64,000 nucleotides of DNA from Psychrobacillus sp032154225 (GCF_032154225.1 NZ_JALDYF010000003.1:268822-332821), one strand, 5' to 3'; shown: positions 8,064 to 17,142, counted from the first letter of the stretch. Program-made: numbers and translations. The notes: a model not told the origin generated them from the letters alone.

Positions 8064-9770
8064 CTACAGGTTTTGCTCTACATATACCTTTACTTCAGCT
8101 GAAGTTGGTAACATTAATAGATGATCCATATGCTTAGCCAATTGTTCTTTTGATAGCTGTGCAATCTGAGCACGAGCTTTTAACATCGATGATGCACTCA
8201 TTGAAAACTCATCCAACCCTAGTCCCAATAAAATAGGAATTGCAACTTCATCTCCAGCCATTTCACCGCACATTCCTACCCATTTACCATTGCTATGTGC
8301 AGCATCTATGACCATTTTCACGAGCCTTAAAATGGCAGGATGGTATGGCTGGTACAAATAAGCAACTTTTTCATTCATACGATCTGCTGCAAATGTATAT
8401 TGTATTAAATCATTTGTTCCAATAGATAAGAAATCTGCTTCCTTTGCAAACAAATCAGCAATTACAGCAGCTGATGGAATTTCTACCATCATTCCAACTT
8501 CAATTTGATCCGAAACTGCAATACCTTCATTTTCAAGCAATTGACGCTCTTCTAAAAGCAATGATTTCGCTGCTCTGAACTCGTCTAATGTTGCAATCAT
8601 CGGAAACATAATTTTCAAATTCCCGTATACACTTGCTCTTAATAATGCACGCAATTGCGTACGGAAAATATCTTGTTGATCCAAACATAACCTAATAGCT
8701 CGATAGCCTAAGAACGGGTTCATTTCGGAATCAAATTTTAAATATGGAAGTTCCTTATCCCCACCAATATCTAAAGTGCGCACGACAGTTGGTTTGCCGT
8801 CCATTTTCTCTAGAACTGTTTTATAAGCAACGAATTGTTCTTCTTCATTTGGCAGTTCTTCTCGTTCCATATATAAAAATTCAGTACGGAATAAACCTAC
8901 GCCATCTCCGCCATTCGCAACAATTGCATCCACATCTTCCGGCTTACCGATATTTCCAGCGATTTCTACATGGTGCCCATCTGCACTTACGCTCGGCAAG
9001 GCAACATACTGCTCCAGTAGTTCGCTCTCTTGTTCAAAATCTTTTTGAGAAGTAATATAGAAATTCGCTACTTCTTCTGTTGCATCTACAATAACCTTTC
9101 CACTTGCACCATCCATAATAATTGACGTGCCATGTGGAATGTCTAGCGTTGCGGTTTTAGCTCCTACAATTGCTGGAATGCCCATTGTACGTGCTAAAAT
9201 AGCCGAATGTGATGTTCTTCCACCGATATTCGTAACGAAGCCTTTTACATACTTCTTATCCAGCTGTGCTGTCATAGAAGGTGTTAAATCTTCTGCAACG
9301 ATAATAACTTCTGTCGATAAGCTACTATAATCTAATATCTCTACACCAAGTAAATGAGATAATAAGCGTTTCGCAACATCTTGAATATCTGCTGCGCGCT
9401 CTTTCATATACTCATTATCCATCGCTTCGAACATACCAATGAACATAGAAGATACTTCATGCAATGCAAACTCTGCATTCACTCCATCTTGAATCTTTGT
9501 TTCAATCGAAGATAGCATTTCCAGATCTTCTAATACGAGAAGGTGGGCAGAAAAAATAGCTGCCTTCTCTTCTCCAAATTTAACTTTCGCTTTTTCACGA
9601 ATAGCTTCTAGCTCTAGCTTTGCTTTTTGAATCGCTTCTCTTAATCTTGCTTTTTCTTCCTCTACATTCGTAATGTAAGTCTTCTCAAAGGACAAATCTG
9701 GTTCTACTAAACAATAAGCACTTGCAATCGCTATACCATCAGAAACAGGAATCCCATGAAGTTCTAGCAT
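8064..9770 (-). CDS. ptsI: PTS enzyme I (phosphoenolpyruvate-protein phosphotransferase)
   Basis: A 568-residue enzyme I with the phospho-His188 in GGRTSHSAILAR, the catalytic-domain motifs FRTEFLYM and GTNDLIQYT, and the C-terminal Cys motif GMCGEMAGD. It autophosphorylates on phosphoenolpyruvate and transfers the phosphate to HPr. The start codon overlaps the stop of the HPr gene (ATGCTAG), so the pair is translationally coupled. Having HPr and enzyme I at the end of a nagA-nagR operon is unusual, since Bacillus usually keeps ptsHI beside ptsG. Whether these are the only general PTS proteins of the cell cannot be told here. Confidence 0.96.
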   Translation of the reverse strand: MLELHGIPVSDGIAIASAYCLVEPDLSFEKTYITNVEEEKARLREAIQKAKLELEAIREKAKVKFGEEKAAIFSAHLLVLEDLEMLSSIETKIQDGVNAEFALHEVSSMFIGMFEAMDNEYMKERAADIQDVAKRLLSHLLGVEILDYSSLSTEVIIVAEDLTPSMTAQLDKKYVKGFVTNIGGRTSHSAILARTMGIPAIVGAKTATLDIPHGTSIIMDGASGKVIVDATEEVANFYITSQKDFEQESELLEQYVALPSVSADGHHVEIAGNIGKPEDVDAIVANGGDGVGLFRTEFLYMEREELPNEEEQFVAYKTVLEKMDGKPTVVRTLDIGGDKELPYLKFDSEMNPFLGYRAIRLCLDQQDIFRTQLRALLRASVYGNLKIMFPMIATLDEFRAAKSLLLEERQLLENEGIAVSDQIEVGMMVEIPSAAVIADLFAKEADFLSIGTNDLIQYTFAADRMNEKVAYLYQPYHPAILRLVKMVIDAAHSNGKWVGMCGEMAGDEVAIPILLGLGLDEFSMSASSMLKARAQIAQLSKEQLAKHMDHLLMLPTSAEVKVYVEQNL

Positions 9771-10033
9771 TCTTCGCCAATTCCTTGAGAAGTAATTACT
9801 TCCGTTACTTTAGCAATTGCCGCTTCCTCATCATCGCCTTCAGCAGAAATTGTAACTACTGCTCCAGGAGAAATTCCTTGCGCCATAACACCCATAATAG
9901 ATTTCAAGTTTACTGTGCGTTCATTGTAAGTAAGTTGAACATCCGATGTAAACGCAGCCACTGCTGATACTAATAATGTAGATGGTCTAGCATGTAACCC
10001 TTCAGGTGTTGTAATTTTAAATGTTTTTTCCAT
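9764..10033 (-). CDS. ptsH: HPr phosphocarrier protein
   Basis: An 89-residue HPr. GLHARP places the phosphorylated His at 14 (canonical 15), and NLKSIMGVM places the regulatory Ser at 45 (canonical 46), the site used by HPr kinase in Gram-positive carbon repression. Both sites being intact, this is a full HPr and not the Crh form that lacks the His. The ATG at 10033 has GGAGG eight bases upstream; an upstream TTG would lie in that ribosome site. It is coupled to ptsI. Confidence 0.93.
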   Translation of the reverse strand: MEKTFKITTPEGLHARPSTLLVSAVAAFTSDVQLTYNERTVNLKSIMGVMAQGISPGAVVTISAEGDDEEAAIAKVTEVITSQGIGEEC

Positions 10034-10053
10034 TAATAAAACCTCCAATTTTT

Positions 10054-10773
10054 TTATTCAAAGTTGATACGATTTCTATATTTGGCAATCATAGTATCAT
10101 TATGTGCTGAACTACTAGAAACATTCGCGCTTTCAAACACTGGTAAGACATCCATTTCTTCGCCTAATGCATGTATAACCTGACAAAATAACTCAGTCAG
10201 TATAGTAGCACCAATAACAGTAGAAGCCGGTCCATATTGCATACCTTGATGATTCATCAAACCATCACCAACTGGTATATGCGTATTTAACGTAAAATCA
10301 GCGACTTCTTCTAAGCGTTTCTCACTACTATGTCTGGATAATTGTTCCTTGTACTCTAAAGATTGTAGTGAAATAACTGGAACACCTTTTTCTTTTGCTA
10401 GTAGTGTAACATCAATAGGTGCTGCATTGCGTCCAGAGGTCGAAATTACAATTAGTACATCATTTTCATTAAAATCAAAGTCTTCCTTATGTCTATCTAT
10501 AAAAGTTGGATCCTTTTCATTTCTCGAAGATGTTAATGCACCTTTATGAAGCATAAGTGGTTCGATGGATATCGGTCGTACTGGTACAAGTCCACCAGCT
10601 CGATAATATGCTTCTTGAGCTAACAGATGAGAATGCCCACAACCAAATAGTTGAATAATACCACCTTTCCGAAGACTTTCTATGACAATTTTCGAAGCTT
10701 CTTCAATATGATCTTGTTCCTTCGTCATTACATTTTGCAATAAGCTTTGGATTTCCTGAAAATAAGATTTCAT
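10054..10773 (-). CDS. SIS-domain protein (UPF0309 type)
   Basis: A 239-residue protein with one SIS sugar-isomerase domain. GCGHSHLLAQEAYYRAGG near the N-terminus and VISTSGRNAAPIDV in the middle are the phosphosugar-binding loops. It lacks the MurQ signature, so it is not an obvious MurNAc-6-phosphate etherase; UPF0309 members have no firmly assigned reaction. Its place between nagR and ptsH points to a role in handling an amino-sugar phosphate, for example isomerising or sensing it. The start at 10773 follows GAGGTG; an upstream ATG would overlap nagR by 17 bases and has no ribosome site. Confidence 0.8.
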   Translation of the reverse strand: MKSYFQEIQSLLQNVMTKEQDHIEEASKIVIESLRKGGIIQLFGCGHSHLLAQEAYYRAGGLVPVRPISIEPLMLHKGALTSSRNEKDPTFIDRHKEDFDFNENDVLIVISTSGRNAAPIDVTLLAKEKGVPVISLQSLEYKEQLSRHSSEKRLEEVADFTLNTHIPVGDGLMNHQGMQYGPASTVIGATILTELFCQVIHALGEEMDVLPVFESANVSSSSAHNDTMIAKYRNRINFE

Positions 10774-10777
10774 ATCA

Positions 10778-11509
10778 TCACCTCTGAATCTCACTTATGA
10801 ATTTATAACGATCTGCACGGTACGTACTACGTACCAATTCGAATGGAACACCATCGGTTAAAAAACTTATTCTTTTGATGATTAGTACAGCAGAAACATT
10901 ATTAATTTGCAAATATTTACTATCTTCTTTTGCAACAATAGCTGCTTCCATTTGTTGAATGGCATTTCCGATTTTCTGATGATACTTTTCTTCAATTAAG
11001 GCATAAAGTGATCCGATAATTTCCTTTTCATCTAAATCTGGAAACACCTTAACAGGTATATACGTTCTTTCAATTGCCATCGGTTTCCGGTCAGCATATC
11101 TTATTCGTACAACATAGAAGACTGCCTCTCCTTGCCCTAGTTGCAAATCCCTTGCAATATCAGTTGCTGGAATAACCTTCTCAAAACGAACAACTTTGCT
11201 ACTTGGCTCCATACCCCTTGCTTTCATATCCTCTGTAAAACTAGTCAACCCATTCAACGGCTGCTCTAGCTTAGGATTAGCAACAAATGTGCCTCTCCCT
11301 TTTTCTCTGTACAGCAAACCGACATTTACTAAGTTTGTTATAGACTGTCTTACCGTCATTCGACTAACACCTAATTGCTCGGATAATTCTCGCTCAGAAG
11401 GAATATTTTCACCGATTTTATAATGTTCTTCATATATACGTTGCTTTAGCAACTCTTCTATTTGAACATATATTGGTACATGAGAACTTTTATCTATCAA
11501 ATCGCTCAT
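10778..11509 (-). CDS. nagR: GntR/HutC-family repressor of amino-sugar genes (NagR/YvoA)
   Basis: A 243-residue regulator with an N-terminal winged helix (about 9-75; PSERELSEQLGVSRMTVRQSI) and a C-terminal UTRA effector domain (about 90-235; GLTSFTEDMKARGM is typical of the YvoA group). In Bacillus subtilis this protein represses nagP and nagAB and is released by glucosamine-6-phosphate or GlcNAc-6-phosphate. Here it follows nagA by 21 bases. Operators of the matching type are visible before nagA and before the PTS operon, which gives an internally consistent regulon. Confidence 0.93.
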   Translation of the reverse strand: MSDLIDKSSHVPIYVQIEELLKQRIYEEHYKIGENIPSERELSEQLGVSRMTVRQSITNLVNVGLLYREKGRGTFVANPKLEQPLNGLTSFTEDMKARGMEPSSKVVRFEKVIPATDIARDLQLGQGEAVFYVVRIRYADRKPMAIERTYIPVKVFPDLDEKEIIGSLYALIEEKYHQKIGNAIQQMEAAIVAKEDSKYLQINNVSAVLIIKRISFLTDGVPFELVRSTYRADRYKFISEIQR

Positions 11510-11530
11510 TCCCTTTCGTTACAGCTCCTA

Positions 11531-12685
11531 CTAGTTCTCAAATACTAAATTACCTCGACAAATTGTTTTTTGAACATGTAACCCTTTGTCTAAAATAACT
11601 AAATCTGCATCGAATCCTTCTGCAATATAGCCTTTATTTGCAAGGTTTAATTGCTTAGCTGCATTGAAGGAAGACATGGCAACAAGTTCTTGCAATGAGC
11701 ATCCCGCAACTTTTTGTATATTGCGCACTGCTGCATCCATCGTAAGTACGCTACCTGCAAGTGCACCATTAGAAAGATGCGCACCTTGCTCTGTTACATG
11801 CACAGTTTGTCCACCTAAATCATAATCACCATTAGCTAGCCCTTTTGCCCGCATTGCATCTGTAATAAGAATTACACCAGAAGACTTCTTCAGTAAATAC
11901 GCCATTTTCACAGCATCCGAATGACAATGGATAAAATCAACAATAATCTCTGTTTTTACACGTTCCTCGATTAACACTGCTCCTACAACACCTGGTTCTC
12001 GGTGATGAAAAGGACGCATTTGGTTAAATAGATGAGTAGCTTGCCTTACTCCTGATTTCACTGCCTGCTCTACTTCCACTACCGTTGCATCAGAATGCCC
12101 AATTGATACAACAATACCTTGCTCACTTAGCGATTCCACAAATGACAAACCATTCGACAATTCTGGTGCAACTGTTATTTGTTTGATCTGATTCCCACTT
12201 AGTTGCTGCCACTTGTTAAACTGGTCTATAGAAGGGACAATCATGTGCTCAACTGGTTGTGCCCCCCCTCGCTTTGTGGAAACAAAAGGTCCTTCCAAAT
12301 GAACACCTAACAACTCCGCTTCATCTGCATGATTTACAAAACGCGCAATATTTTCTAAAGCTGCGTCTATTGCATCAATTGCCTGCGTCATTGTCGTCGC
12401 TAAAAAACTGGTCGTTCCTTCTTTTACTAATGAATAAGCCATTCCCCTAAGCGCTTCTTCTGTCGCATCCATTACGTCGAAGCCTGCTGAGCCATGGATA
12501 TGCATATCGATATAACCTGGCACGACAGTCCATTCTTTAGAAGAAGCATCTATTCGTACATCTGCTTCTACTAATAAATTCTGACCGACTTTTTCTATTT
12601 TTCCATCCTTTAGAAATAAATCACCAATAAACTCTACTTGGTCATGATTAACAATTGTAATGTTTGAAATTAGCATTGTTTTCAT
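11531..12685 (-). CDS. nagA: N-acetylglucosamine-6-phosphate deacetylase
   Basis: A 384-residue amidohydrolase that removes acetate from GlcNAc-6-phosphate, making glucosamine-6-phosphate for NagB. Metal and substrate residues are in place: DMHIHG (His62, His64), HLEGPF (Glu131), GHSDA (His197), THLFNQM (His218) and the catalytic Asp276 in LITDAM. The AAAGGAGG ribosome site is followed by a GTG at 12688 and an ATG at 12685; I use the ATG. It leads the operon nagA-nagR-SIS-ptsH-ptsI, whose promoter carries a NagR operator and a cre site. nagB is separate, about 8 kb away in the second operon. Confidence 0.96.
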   Translation of the reverse strand: MKTMLISNITIVNHDQVEFIGDLFLKDGKIEKVGQNLLVEADVRIDASSKEWTVVPGYIDMHIHGSAGFDVMDATEEALRGMAYSLVKEGTTSFLATTMTQAIDAIDAALENIARFVNHADEAELLGVHLEGPFVSTKRGGAQPVEHMIVPSIDQFNKWQQLSGNQIKQITVAPELSNGLSFVESLSEQGIVVSIGHSDATVVEVEQAVKSGVRQATHLFNQMRPFHHREPGVVGAVLIEERVKTEIIVDFIHCHSDAVKMAYLLKKSSGVILITDAMRAKGLANGDYDLGGQTVHVTEQGAHLSNGALAGSVLTMDAAVRNIQKVAGCSLQELVAMSSFNAAKQLNLANKGYIAEGFDADLVILDKGLHVQKTICRGNLVFEN

Positions 12686-12752
12686 CACAAGTTCCACCTC
12701 CTTTAAATTGGATTCTTTCGTTTTGTTTATATGTGTTTATTCTCCTCGGTAT

Positions 12753-12783
12753 AGTGGTCTATACCAATTATAAAACGTTTTCA
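12753..12783 (-). promoter_or_regulatory. nagA promoter region: cre, -10 box and NagR operator
   Basis: On the minus strand the order is a cre-like site TGAAAACGTTTTAT (12770-12783), a perfect -10 TATAAT (12767-12772) and a NagR-type operator ATTGGTATAGACCACT (12753-12768). The operator covers the start of transcription. The -35 box is poor, which might allow activation, but repression by both NagR and CcpA is the simpler reading. Confidence 0.75.
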
Positions 12784-12825
12784 TTTAAAAGAAAAGAACT
12801 TTTTCAAAATAGGCAGTATCCTCAC

Positions 12826-13428
12826 TCAAAATAAATCCGTTAACAGCAATAATGCTGTACACCATATAAAAACTGCGGAGCATTTATTAAAAGCGTTCAT
12901 AATAGCACCTGATCCATCCATCTTTTTTAAAGTAGCTCCCACAACAGTTAAACCTAAAAACCAACACCATGATACAGTTATACAAGCTACTGTGAAAAGT
13001 AGTTGTTCCGTATTTACATAACGTAAAGCACTAGTCCCTATGACTCCAATTGTATCTAAAATAGCATGTGGATTTAATAGTGATACGGACATTGCAAACA
13101 GTATTTGTTTTTTCACCGTCATGCTCTGACCTGTTTTTACTGTGGATGCCTTTGATTTCCATATGGAATACCCCATATAAAGCAAAAACAAAATACCTAC
13201 GACCATCAAGCCAGTTCGTAGCCACTCAAATTGCAGCACAATTGCAGACAACCCAAACACCGCCAATAAAATCAATAACGTATCACAAAGAGCGGCAGTT
13301 ATCGTTGCTGGTAGAGCTTTAAAAATATTCGGTTGTGTTGCCCCTTGCGTAAAGATAAAAACATTCTGTACACCTAGCGGTAAAATCAGTCCAAACGCTA
13401 ATAAAATACCATGTATCATAGCTTCCAT
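12826..13428 (-). CDS. LysE/ArgO-family amino acid exporter
   Basis: A 200-residue inner-membrane protein with about six hydrophobic segments and the LysE-family start GLILPLGVQNVFIFTQG, followed by SLLNPHAILDTIG in the middle. The family exports basic or other amino acids in exchange for protons. It is transcribed divergently from a MocR-type regulator 103 bases away, a common arrangement in which the regulator senses pyridoxal phosphate or an amino acid and controls the exporter. The substrate cannot be read from the sequence; the motif is closest to ArgO/LysE rather than RhtB. GGGGG precedes the ATG. Confidence 0.88.
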   Translation of the reverse strand: MEAMIHGILLAFGLILPLGVQNVFIFTQGATQPNIFKALPATITAALCDTLLILLAVFGLSAIVLQFEWLRTGLMVVGILFLLYMGYSIWKSKASTVKTGQSMTVKKQILFAMSVSLLNPHAILDTIGVIGTSALRYVNTEQLLFTVACITVSWCWFLGLTVVGATLKKMDGSGAIMNAFNKCSAVFIWCTALLLLTDLF

Positions 13429-13482
13429 ATGTAAAACCCCCTTCCCTTCTAACTTTAACTATGATAAAACTAAAAGAAAACA

Positions 13483-13513
13483 ACCAATTGGATGGTTTTC
13501 TATCCAACCAATT
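13483..13513. promoter_or_regulatory. Putative MocR operator between lysE and mocR genes
   Basis: Inverted repeat TTGGAT (13488-13493) / ATCCAA (13502-13507), with a further ACCAATT on each side (from 13484 and from 13507). It lies 20-50 bases ahead of the MocR start, in the divergent promoter region. Paired direct and inverted repeats like this are usual for MocR operators. Confidence 0.5.
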
Positions 13514-13531
13514 TAAAAAGGATTAATAATT

Positions 13532-14962
13532 ATGCAATGGAAGCCAAATCGCGCATCACATCTTACACTTCACGAACAAATTTATGACTGGATCAGCACG
13601 CGCATTCAGCAAGGCGAATGGACAATCGGCACAATACTACCTTCTCAGCGAAAGCTCGCAGAAACGTTAGATGTAAATCGTAGCACTATCATACAAGTGC
13701 TAGACGAACTTAAAGCAAATGGCATACTTGAAACGAGAATAGGAGGCAGTACTTACGTATCCAATAGCAGTTGGAACTTACTTCTTCAAAAAGAGCAAGC
13801 AAATTGGCATCACCATATTCACGCAAGTATTCATGAAGCAAATATTCATACGATCCAGCTAATTAATGAGTACGAGCAAAACCAAACTATTATTCGGCTA
13901 GGTACTGGGGAGCTTTCTCCCGATTTACTTCCAACCACATTACTGGAACAATCTTTTCGTAACCTTACTATACAAGCTAGAGATATTAGCTATTCAGAAC
14001 CAAAAGGCAGTAAAAAATTACGAATTGCATTAACCGAATATCTACGAAAAAGAGGGATTAATACTTCACCTGAAAGTATCTTAATCACCTCTGGGGCAAT
14101 TCAAGCATTACAGCTTATTTCTGTAGGCTTACTTGAACAACAGTCTAATATATTTTTAGAGTCACCTTCCTATCTCCAGTCGATTCAACCTTTCCAGTCA
14201 GCTGGTATGCGTGTCTTTCCAGTGAAAAGGGTTCGACAGCTTATAGAAAAATTGCAAACATTGAAGGGTAAGAAACAATCACTATTTTATTGTGTACCTA
14301 CGTTGAATAACCCATCTGGCAATATTCTGTCGCTTGATGAAAGAAAAAAATTACTAGAACTATGCACTTCATTACAAATACCAATCATTGAAGATGATGT
14401 TTACCATGAATTAGCGTTTGTAGATACTCCACCAGCAATGAAATCCTTGGATCAAGCAGGGCAAGTAATCTATATTGGCAGCGTGTCTAAAACATTGAGT
14501 CCCGGCCTTCGAATCGGCTGGCTCGTCGCACCAGAACCTGTCATTCATCGATTAGCCGATGTTAAAATGCAAATGGATTACGGGTCAAGTGGCTTCTCAC
14601 AGCAAATCGTTGCACATTGGCTTACGACAGACTTATATGAAAAACATTTGGAAAAATTGCGAGAACAATTAAAAACACGTGCTAATTTCGTAATAGAAAT
14701 TTTGCTACAATATTTTAAAGAAGTTGCTACATGGGAAACACCAATAGGAGGCTTTTACATTTGGTTACGATTCAATGAACCAATTGTAAACAAAGCTTTT
14801 TTTCAACAGTTAATCAAACAAAATGTCCTGATTAACCCAGGGTATCTTTACGACCCAAAAGACTTCCATCATATACGTCTTTCATACGCCTATGCCACAT
14901 TAGAGGAATTAAAAGAGGGGCTACAGCTAGTGCTACAAGTAGTGAAGCAAAAAAATCAATAG
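13532..14962 (+). CDS. MocR/PdxR-type regulator (GntR helix-turn-helix plus aminotransferase domain)
   Basis: A 476-residue fusion. The winged helix spans about 12-78 (GTILPSQRKLAETLDVNRSTI) and a class-I aminotransferase fold spans about 115-470. The PLP lysine is Lys320 in SVSKTLSPGLRIGW, and the PLP-contacting CVPTLNNPSG (254-263) and IIEDDVY (285-291) are intact, so cofactor binding is expected. MocR proteins use PLP or its adduct as signal and rarely act as transaminases. Divergence from the LysE exporter makes that gene the likely target; a vitamin B6 role is less likely as no pdx genes are near. Confidence 0.92.
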   Translation: MQWKPNRASHLTLHEQIYDWISTRIQQGEWTIGTILPSQRKLAETLDVNRSTIIQVLDELKANGILETRIGGSTYVSNSSWNLLLQKEQANWHHHIHASIHEANIHTIQLINEYEQNQTIIRLGTGELSPDLLPTTLLEQSFRNLTIQARDISYSEPKGSKKLRIALTEYLRKRGINTSPESILITSGAIQALQLISVGLLEQQSNIFLESPSYLQSIQPFQSAGMRVFPVKRVRQLIEKLQTLKGKKQSLFYCVPTLNNPSGNILSLDERKKLLELCTSLQIPIIEDDVYHELAFVDTPPAMKSLDQAGQVIYIGSVSKTLSPGLRIGWLVAPEPVIHRLADVKMQMDYGSSGFSQQIVAHWLTTDLYEKHLEKLREQLKTRANFVIEILLQYFKEVATWETPIGGFYIWLRFNEPIVNKAFFQQLIKQNVLINPGYLYDPKDFHHIRLSYAYATLEELKEGLQLVLQVVKQKNQ

Positions 14963-14972
14963 AAATAGCAAA

Positions 14973-15005
14973 AGAGCCGTCCAAATGTTACTTTAGGACA
15001 GCTCT
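14973..15005. terminator. Bidirectional terminator between mocR and the YdcZ-like gene
   Basis: AGAGC-CG-TCC pairs with GGA-CA-GCTCT (internal mismatch). It overlaps the final codons and stop of the minus-strand gene and has short T runs on both exits. Confidence 0.6.
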
Positions 15006-15475
15006 TCTTTCATATTTGACACTTTTGCTTCTTCTGTTTTACCGCCAAATTTAAAAACAATAATTCCGCCAATAATTACTAGCACTCCTAATAGCTGTTG
15101 GAATGTAAAACGCACTTGTTCAAGACCTAACCAACCAAGTGAATCCCATAATAACGCAAAACAGAGTTGAGAAGTGAGTGCAATCGCAATGGCATAAGTA
15201 GGTCCTAACAACTTAATGCTTTGCATCAAACAACTGACAACTCCTACTCCGATAATTCCACTAAACCAATACCATGTTTCCATATTTCCAAAATTAATAA
15301 TATGCTTCCCTTCCACGATGAAACCAATGAAAAGAGAAGACAAAAATCCCATTCCCAATATAAGTGCCGTTGCAGCCCAAGGACCTGTTCGTTCATTCAC
15401 TTTACTATTAAAAATGTTTTGTAAGCTTAAAAAAACTCCACCAATAATCGCCATCGATAACCCTAAACCCATCAT
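14993..15475 (-). CDS. DMT-family transporter of YdcZ (DUF606) type, copy 1
   Basis: About 160 residues forming five hydrophobic segments, the half-size form typical of DUF606 proteins, which are thought to work as pairs. The N-terminus GGVFLSLQNIFNSKVNERTGPW resembles the GGAFITFQGVANARISQDIGTW of the second copy at 16209-16634, so the two genes are paralogues that may form a heterodimeric pore. No substrate is established. A Crp-like regulator gene lies between them, all three on one strand with short gaps. I start at the ATG at 15475, seven bases after AGGA. Confidence 0.85.
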   Translation of the reverse strand: MMGLGLSMAIIGGVFLSLQNIFNSKVNERTGPWAATALILGMGFLSSLFIGFIVEGKHIINFGNMETWYWFSGIIGVGVVSCLMQSIKLLGPTYAIAIALTSQLCFALLWDSLGWLGLEQVRFTFQQLLGVLVIIGGIIVFKFGGKTEEAKVSNMKEELS

Positions 15476-15493
15476 TTTCACTTCCTGACTTAA

Positions 15494-16192
15494 TCATTCA
15501 TAAATATTATGGTGAGCCAGTTCGCTCAGCCGTTTCGAATCTTTAACAAATATAAACTCTTTCGTTCGCTCAATAAGTCCAGCTTCGCATAACTGATTAA
15601 GCACACGATTAAGATGTCTATAACTTGTGCCAATTAAGCCAGCTGCATCTTTTAAATTAGCTGTGCTAAGACGCCCTTGGAAATCAGCATTTGATTCATC
15701 AAAAGATATGGATAATAAATAACTTGCTAAGCGCACTTCCACTGGATACATCAAGTTAAAAACAAAGGAATTGTTCTTAATATGAAACTTTCTTGTAATA
15801 ACTTTAAGTAAAAATTGCAAGAATGGCGGATGGTCACTGCCGTATTTATTGAGCCAATCGTAGTGGATACGAATCATCGTAACAGGAGTGACAGCTTCAA
15901 CTGTATTGATCATTTCAATATTTTGTATGAACTCAATATCCCCTACTATTTCAAGTGGAGACTTAAAAGAAAGAATAAGCTTATTGCCTTCTGTTGAAGT
16001 CGTAAAAATCTTTATTTTCCCCTTCACAAGTATATACAAATGACTACGAGGATCTCCTTGCGCACAAATAATTTCACCTTCGTCGAACTCGCATAATGAC
16101 AAATGCGGTAGCAATGCCTCGTTGAATACAGGTTCAATTTGATGAATACGCAAATAATTATGCAACTGCTCCTGATCCTCCACTTGCTTCAT
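15494..16192 (-). CDS. Crp/Fnr-family transcription regulator
   Basis: A 232-residue regulator with a cyclic-nucleotide-binding-like beta-barrel (about 20-130; EGEIICAQGDPRSHLYILVKG) and a C-terminal winged helix (about 160-225; LKDAAGLIGTSYRHLNRVL). It resembles the YeiL group in form. No Cys cluster for an iron-sulphur centre is visible, so the signal is unknown. It sits between two YdcZ-type transporter genes, with 12 and 16 bases on each side, which strongly suggests that it controls them or shares their inducer. Confidence 0.87.
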   Translation of the reverse strand: MKQVEDQEQLHNYLRIHQIEPVFNEALLPHLSLCEFDEGEIICAQGDPRSHLYILVKGKIKIFTTSTEGNKLILSFKSPLEIVGDIEFIQNIEMINTVEAVTPVTMIRIHYDWLNKYGSDHPPFLQFLLKVITRKFHIKNNSFVFNLMYPVEVRLASYLLSISFDESNADFQGRLSTANLKDAAGLIGTSYRHLNRVLNQLCEAGLIERTKEFIFVKDSKRLSELAHHNIYE

Positions 16193-16208
16193 AAGCCTTT
16201 ACCTCCTA

Positions 16209-16634
16209 TCAAAGTCCCAATATGACTACGCCAACTACCATCATTGCTAAACCAATAAACTGCGGTAGCTTCATTTTCAGCTTCGTTACCCCAAACCATC
16301 CTCTGCTATCGATCAAAAACGTCAAACTGAGTTGAGCGATCAAAATAGCAGATATCGTAAGTGTTACTCCTATTTCATGAATAGCTGTAACATTGCTAAA
16401 AATAATAATTGCAGCAAATGCACCACCAGTTAAATAAAGTGGTTTAACTTGCTTAAACGCTTGCAATTTGCCATCTCGCACGAACAGCACGATTACCAGT
16501 GCTAGTATGAATCCTGTAAATTGTGTCAGACTTGTTGCTTGCCAAGTACCGATGTCCTGACTAATCCTCGCATTAGCTACTCCTTGAAAAGTAATAAAGG
16601 CTCCTCCTAATATCGCAAATATGATTCCTTTCAT
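16209..16634 (-). CDS. DMT-family transporter of YdcZ (DUF606) type, copy 2
   Basis: A 141-residue membrane protein with five predicted membrane helices, first gene of the YdcZ-Crp-YdcZ cluster. It shares the GG-x3-QG/N start and an RGWFGV loop near residue 110 with the family. The start at 16634 has GGAGG eight bases upstream; two earlier in-frame ATGs lie within or too near that site. Small paired DUF606 proteins are part of the drug/metabolite transporter superfamily; the cargo is unknown. Confidence 0.85.
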   Translation of the reverse strand: MKGIIFAILGGAFITFQGVANARISQDIGTWQATSLTQFTGFILALVIVLFVRDGKLQAFKQVKPLYLTGGAFAAIIIFSNVTAIHEIGVTLTISAILIAQLSLTFLIDSRGWFGVTKLKMKLPQFIGLAMMVVGVVILGL

Positions 16635-16707
16635 TTTCATCGCCTCCATTTATAACGTTCTCTCTATTAAAAGATAGATTCATACATTTCGAAAAGGACA
16701 TATGTCC

Positions 16708-17142
16708 CTAAAATTCATCACTACCCGTATCCCTAAAATACATCGGATGAGTTTCATTAAGCTCGAGTAAATCCCATAGGTTTCCGTATAAGTCTTTAAA
16801 CACCGCGACGATTCCATACGATTGTTCAGTTGGTTCTCTCACAAACTCTATACCTTTAGAAACCATTTCTTTATAATCAGTCCAAAAATCATCTGTTCTT
16901 AAAAATAAAAACACGCGCCCACCAGACTGGTTTCCGATGAAAGCCTCTTGCTCATGGTTAGAGGCTCTAGCTAATAAAATTGCCGTTCCAGAACCCGATG
17001 GTGATACTACTACCCATCGTTTATCCTGCTCCGGCTGATATGTATCCTCTACTAGGATGAAGTTCAGCTTTTTCGTATAAAATTCTATTGCTTCATCATA
17101 ATCTTTCACCACTAAAGCCATATGTAATATTGACTGCGCCAT
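16708..17142 (-). CDS. VOC (glyoxalase/bleomycin-resistance) superfamily protein
   Basis: A 144-residue VOC protein with two beta-alpha-beta-beta-beta modules. The N-terminal His of ILHMALVVKDYDEAIEFYTKKL and Glu of LWDLLEL near residue 130 are the usual metal ligands. Members include lyases, dioxygenases and antibiotic-binding proteins; this one has the short generic form and no diagnostic feature of glyoxalase I or fosfomycin enzymes. The ATG at 17142 has GGGG seven bases upstream; an earlier ATG at 17148 would sit on the ribosome site. It is a lone gene. Confidence 0.85.
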   Translation of the reverse strand: MAQSILHMALVVKDYDEAIEFYTKKLNFILVEDTYQPEQDKRWVVVSPSGSGTAILLARASNHEQEAFIGNQSGGRVFLFLRTDDFWTDYKEMVSKGIEFVREPTEQSYGIVAVFKDLYGNLWDLLELNETHPMYFRDTGSDEF

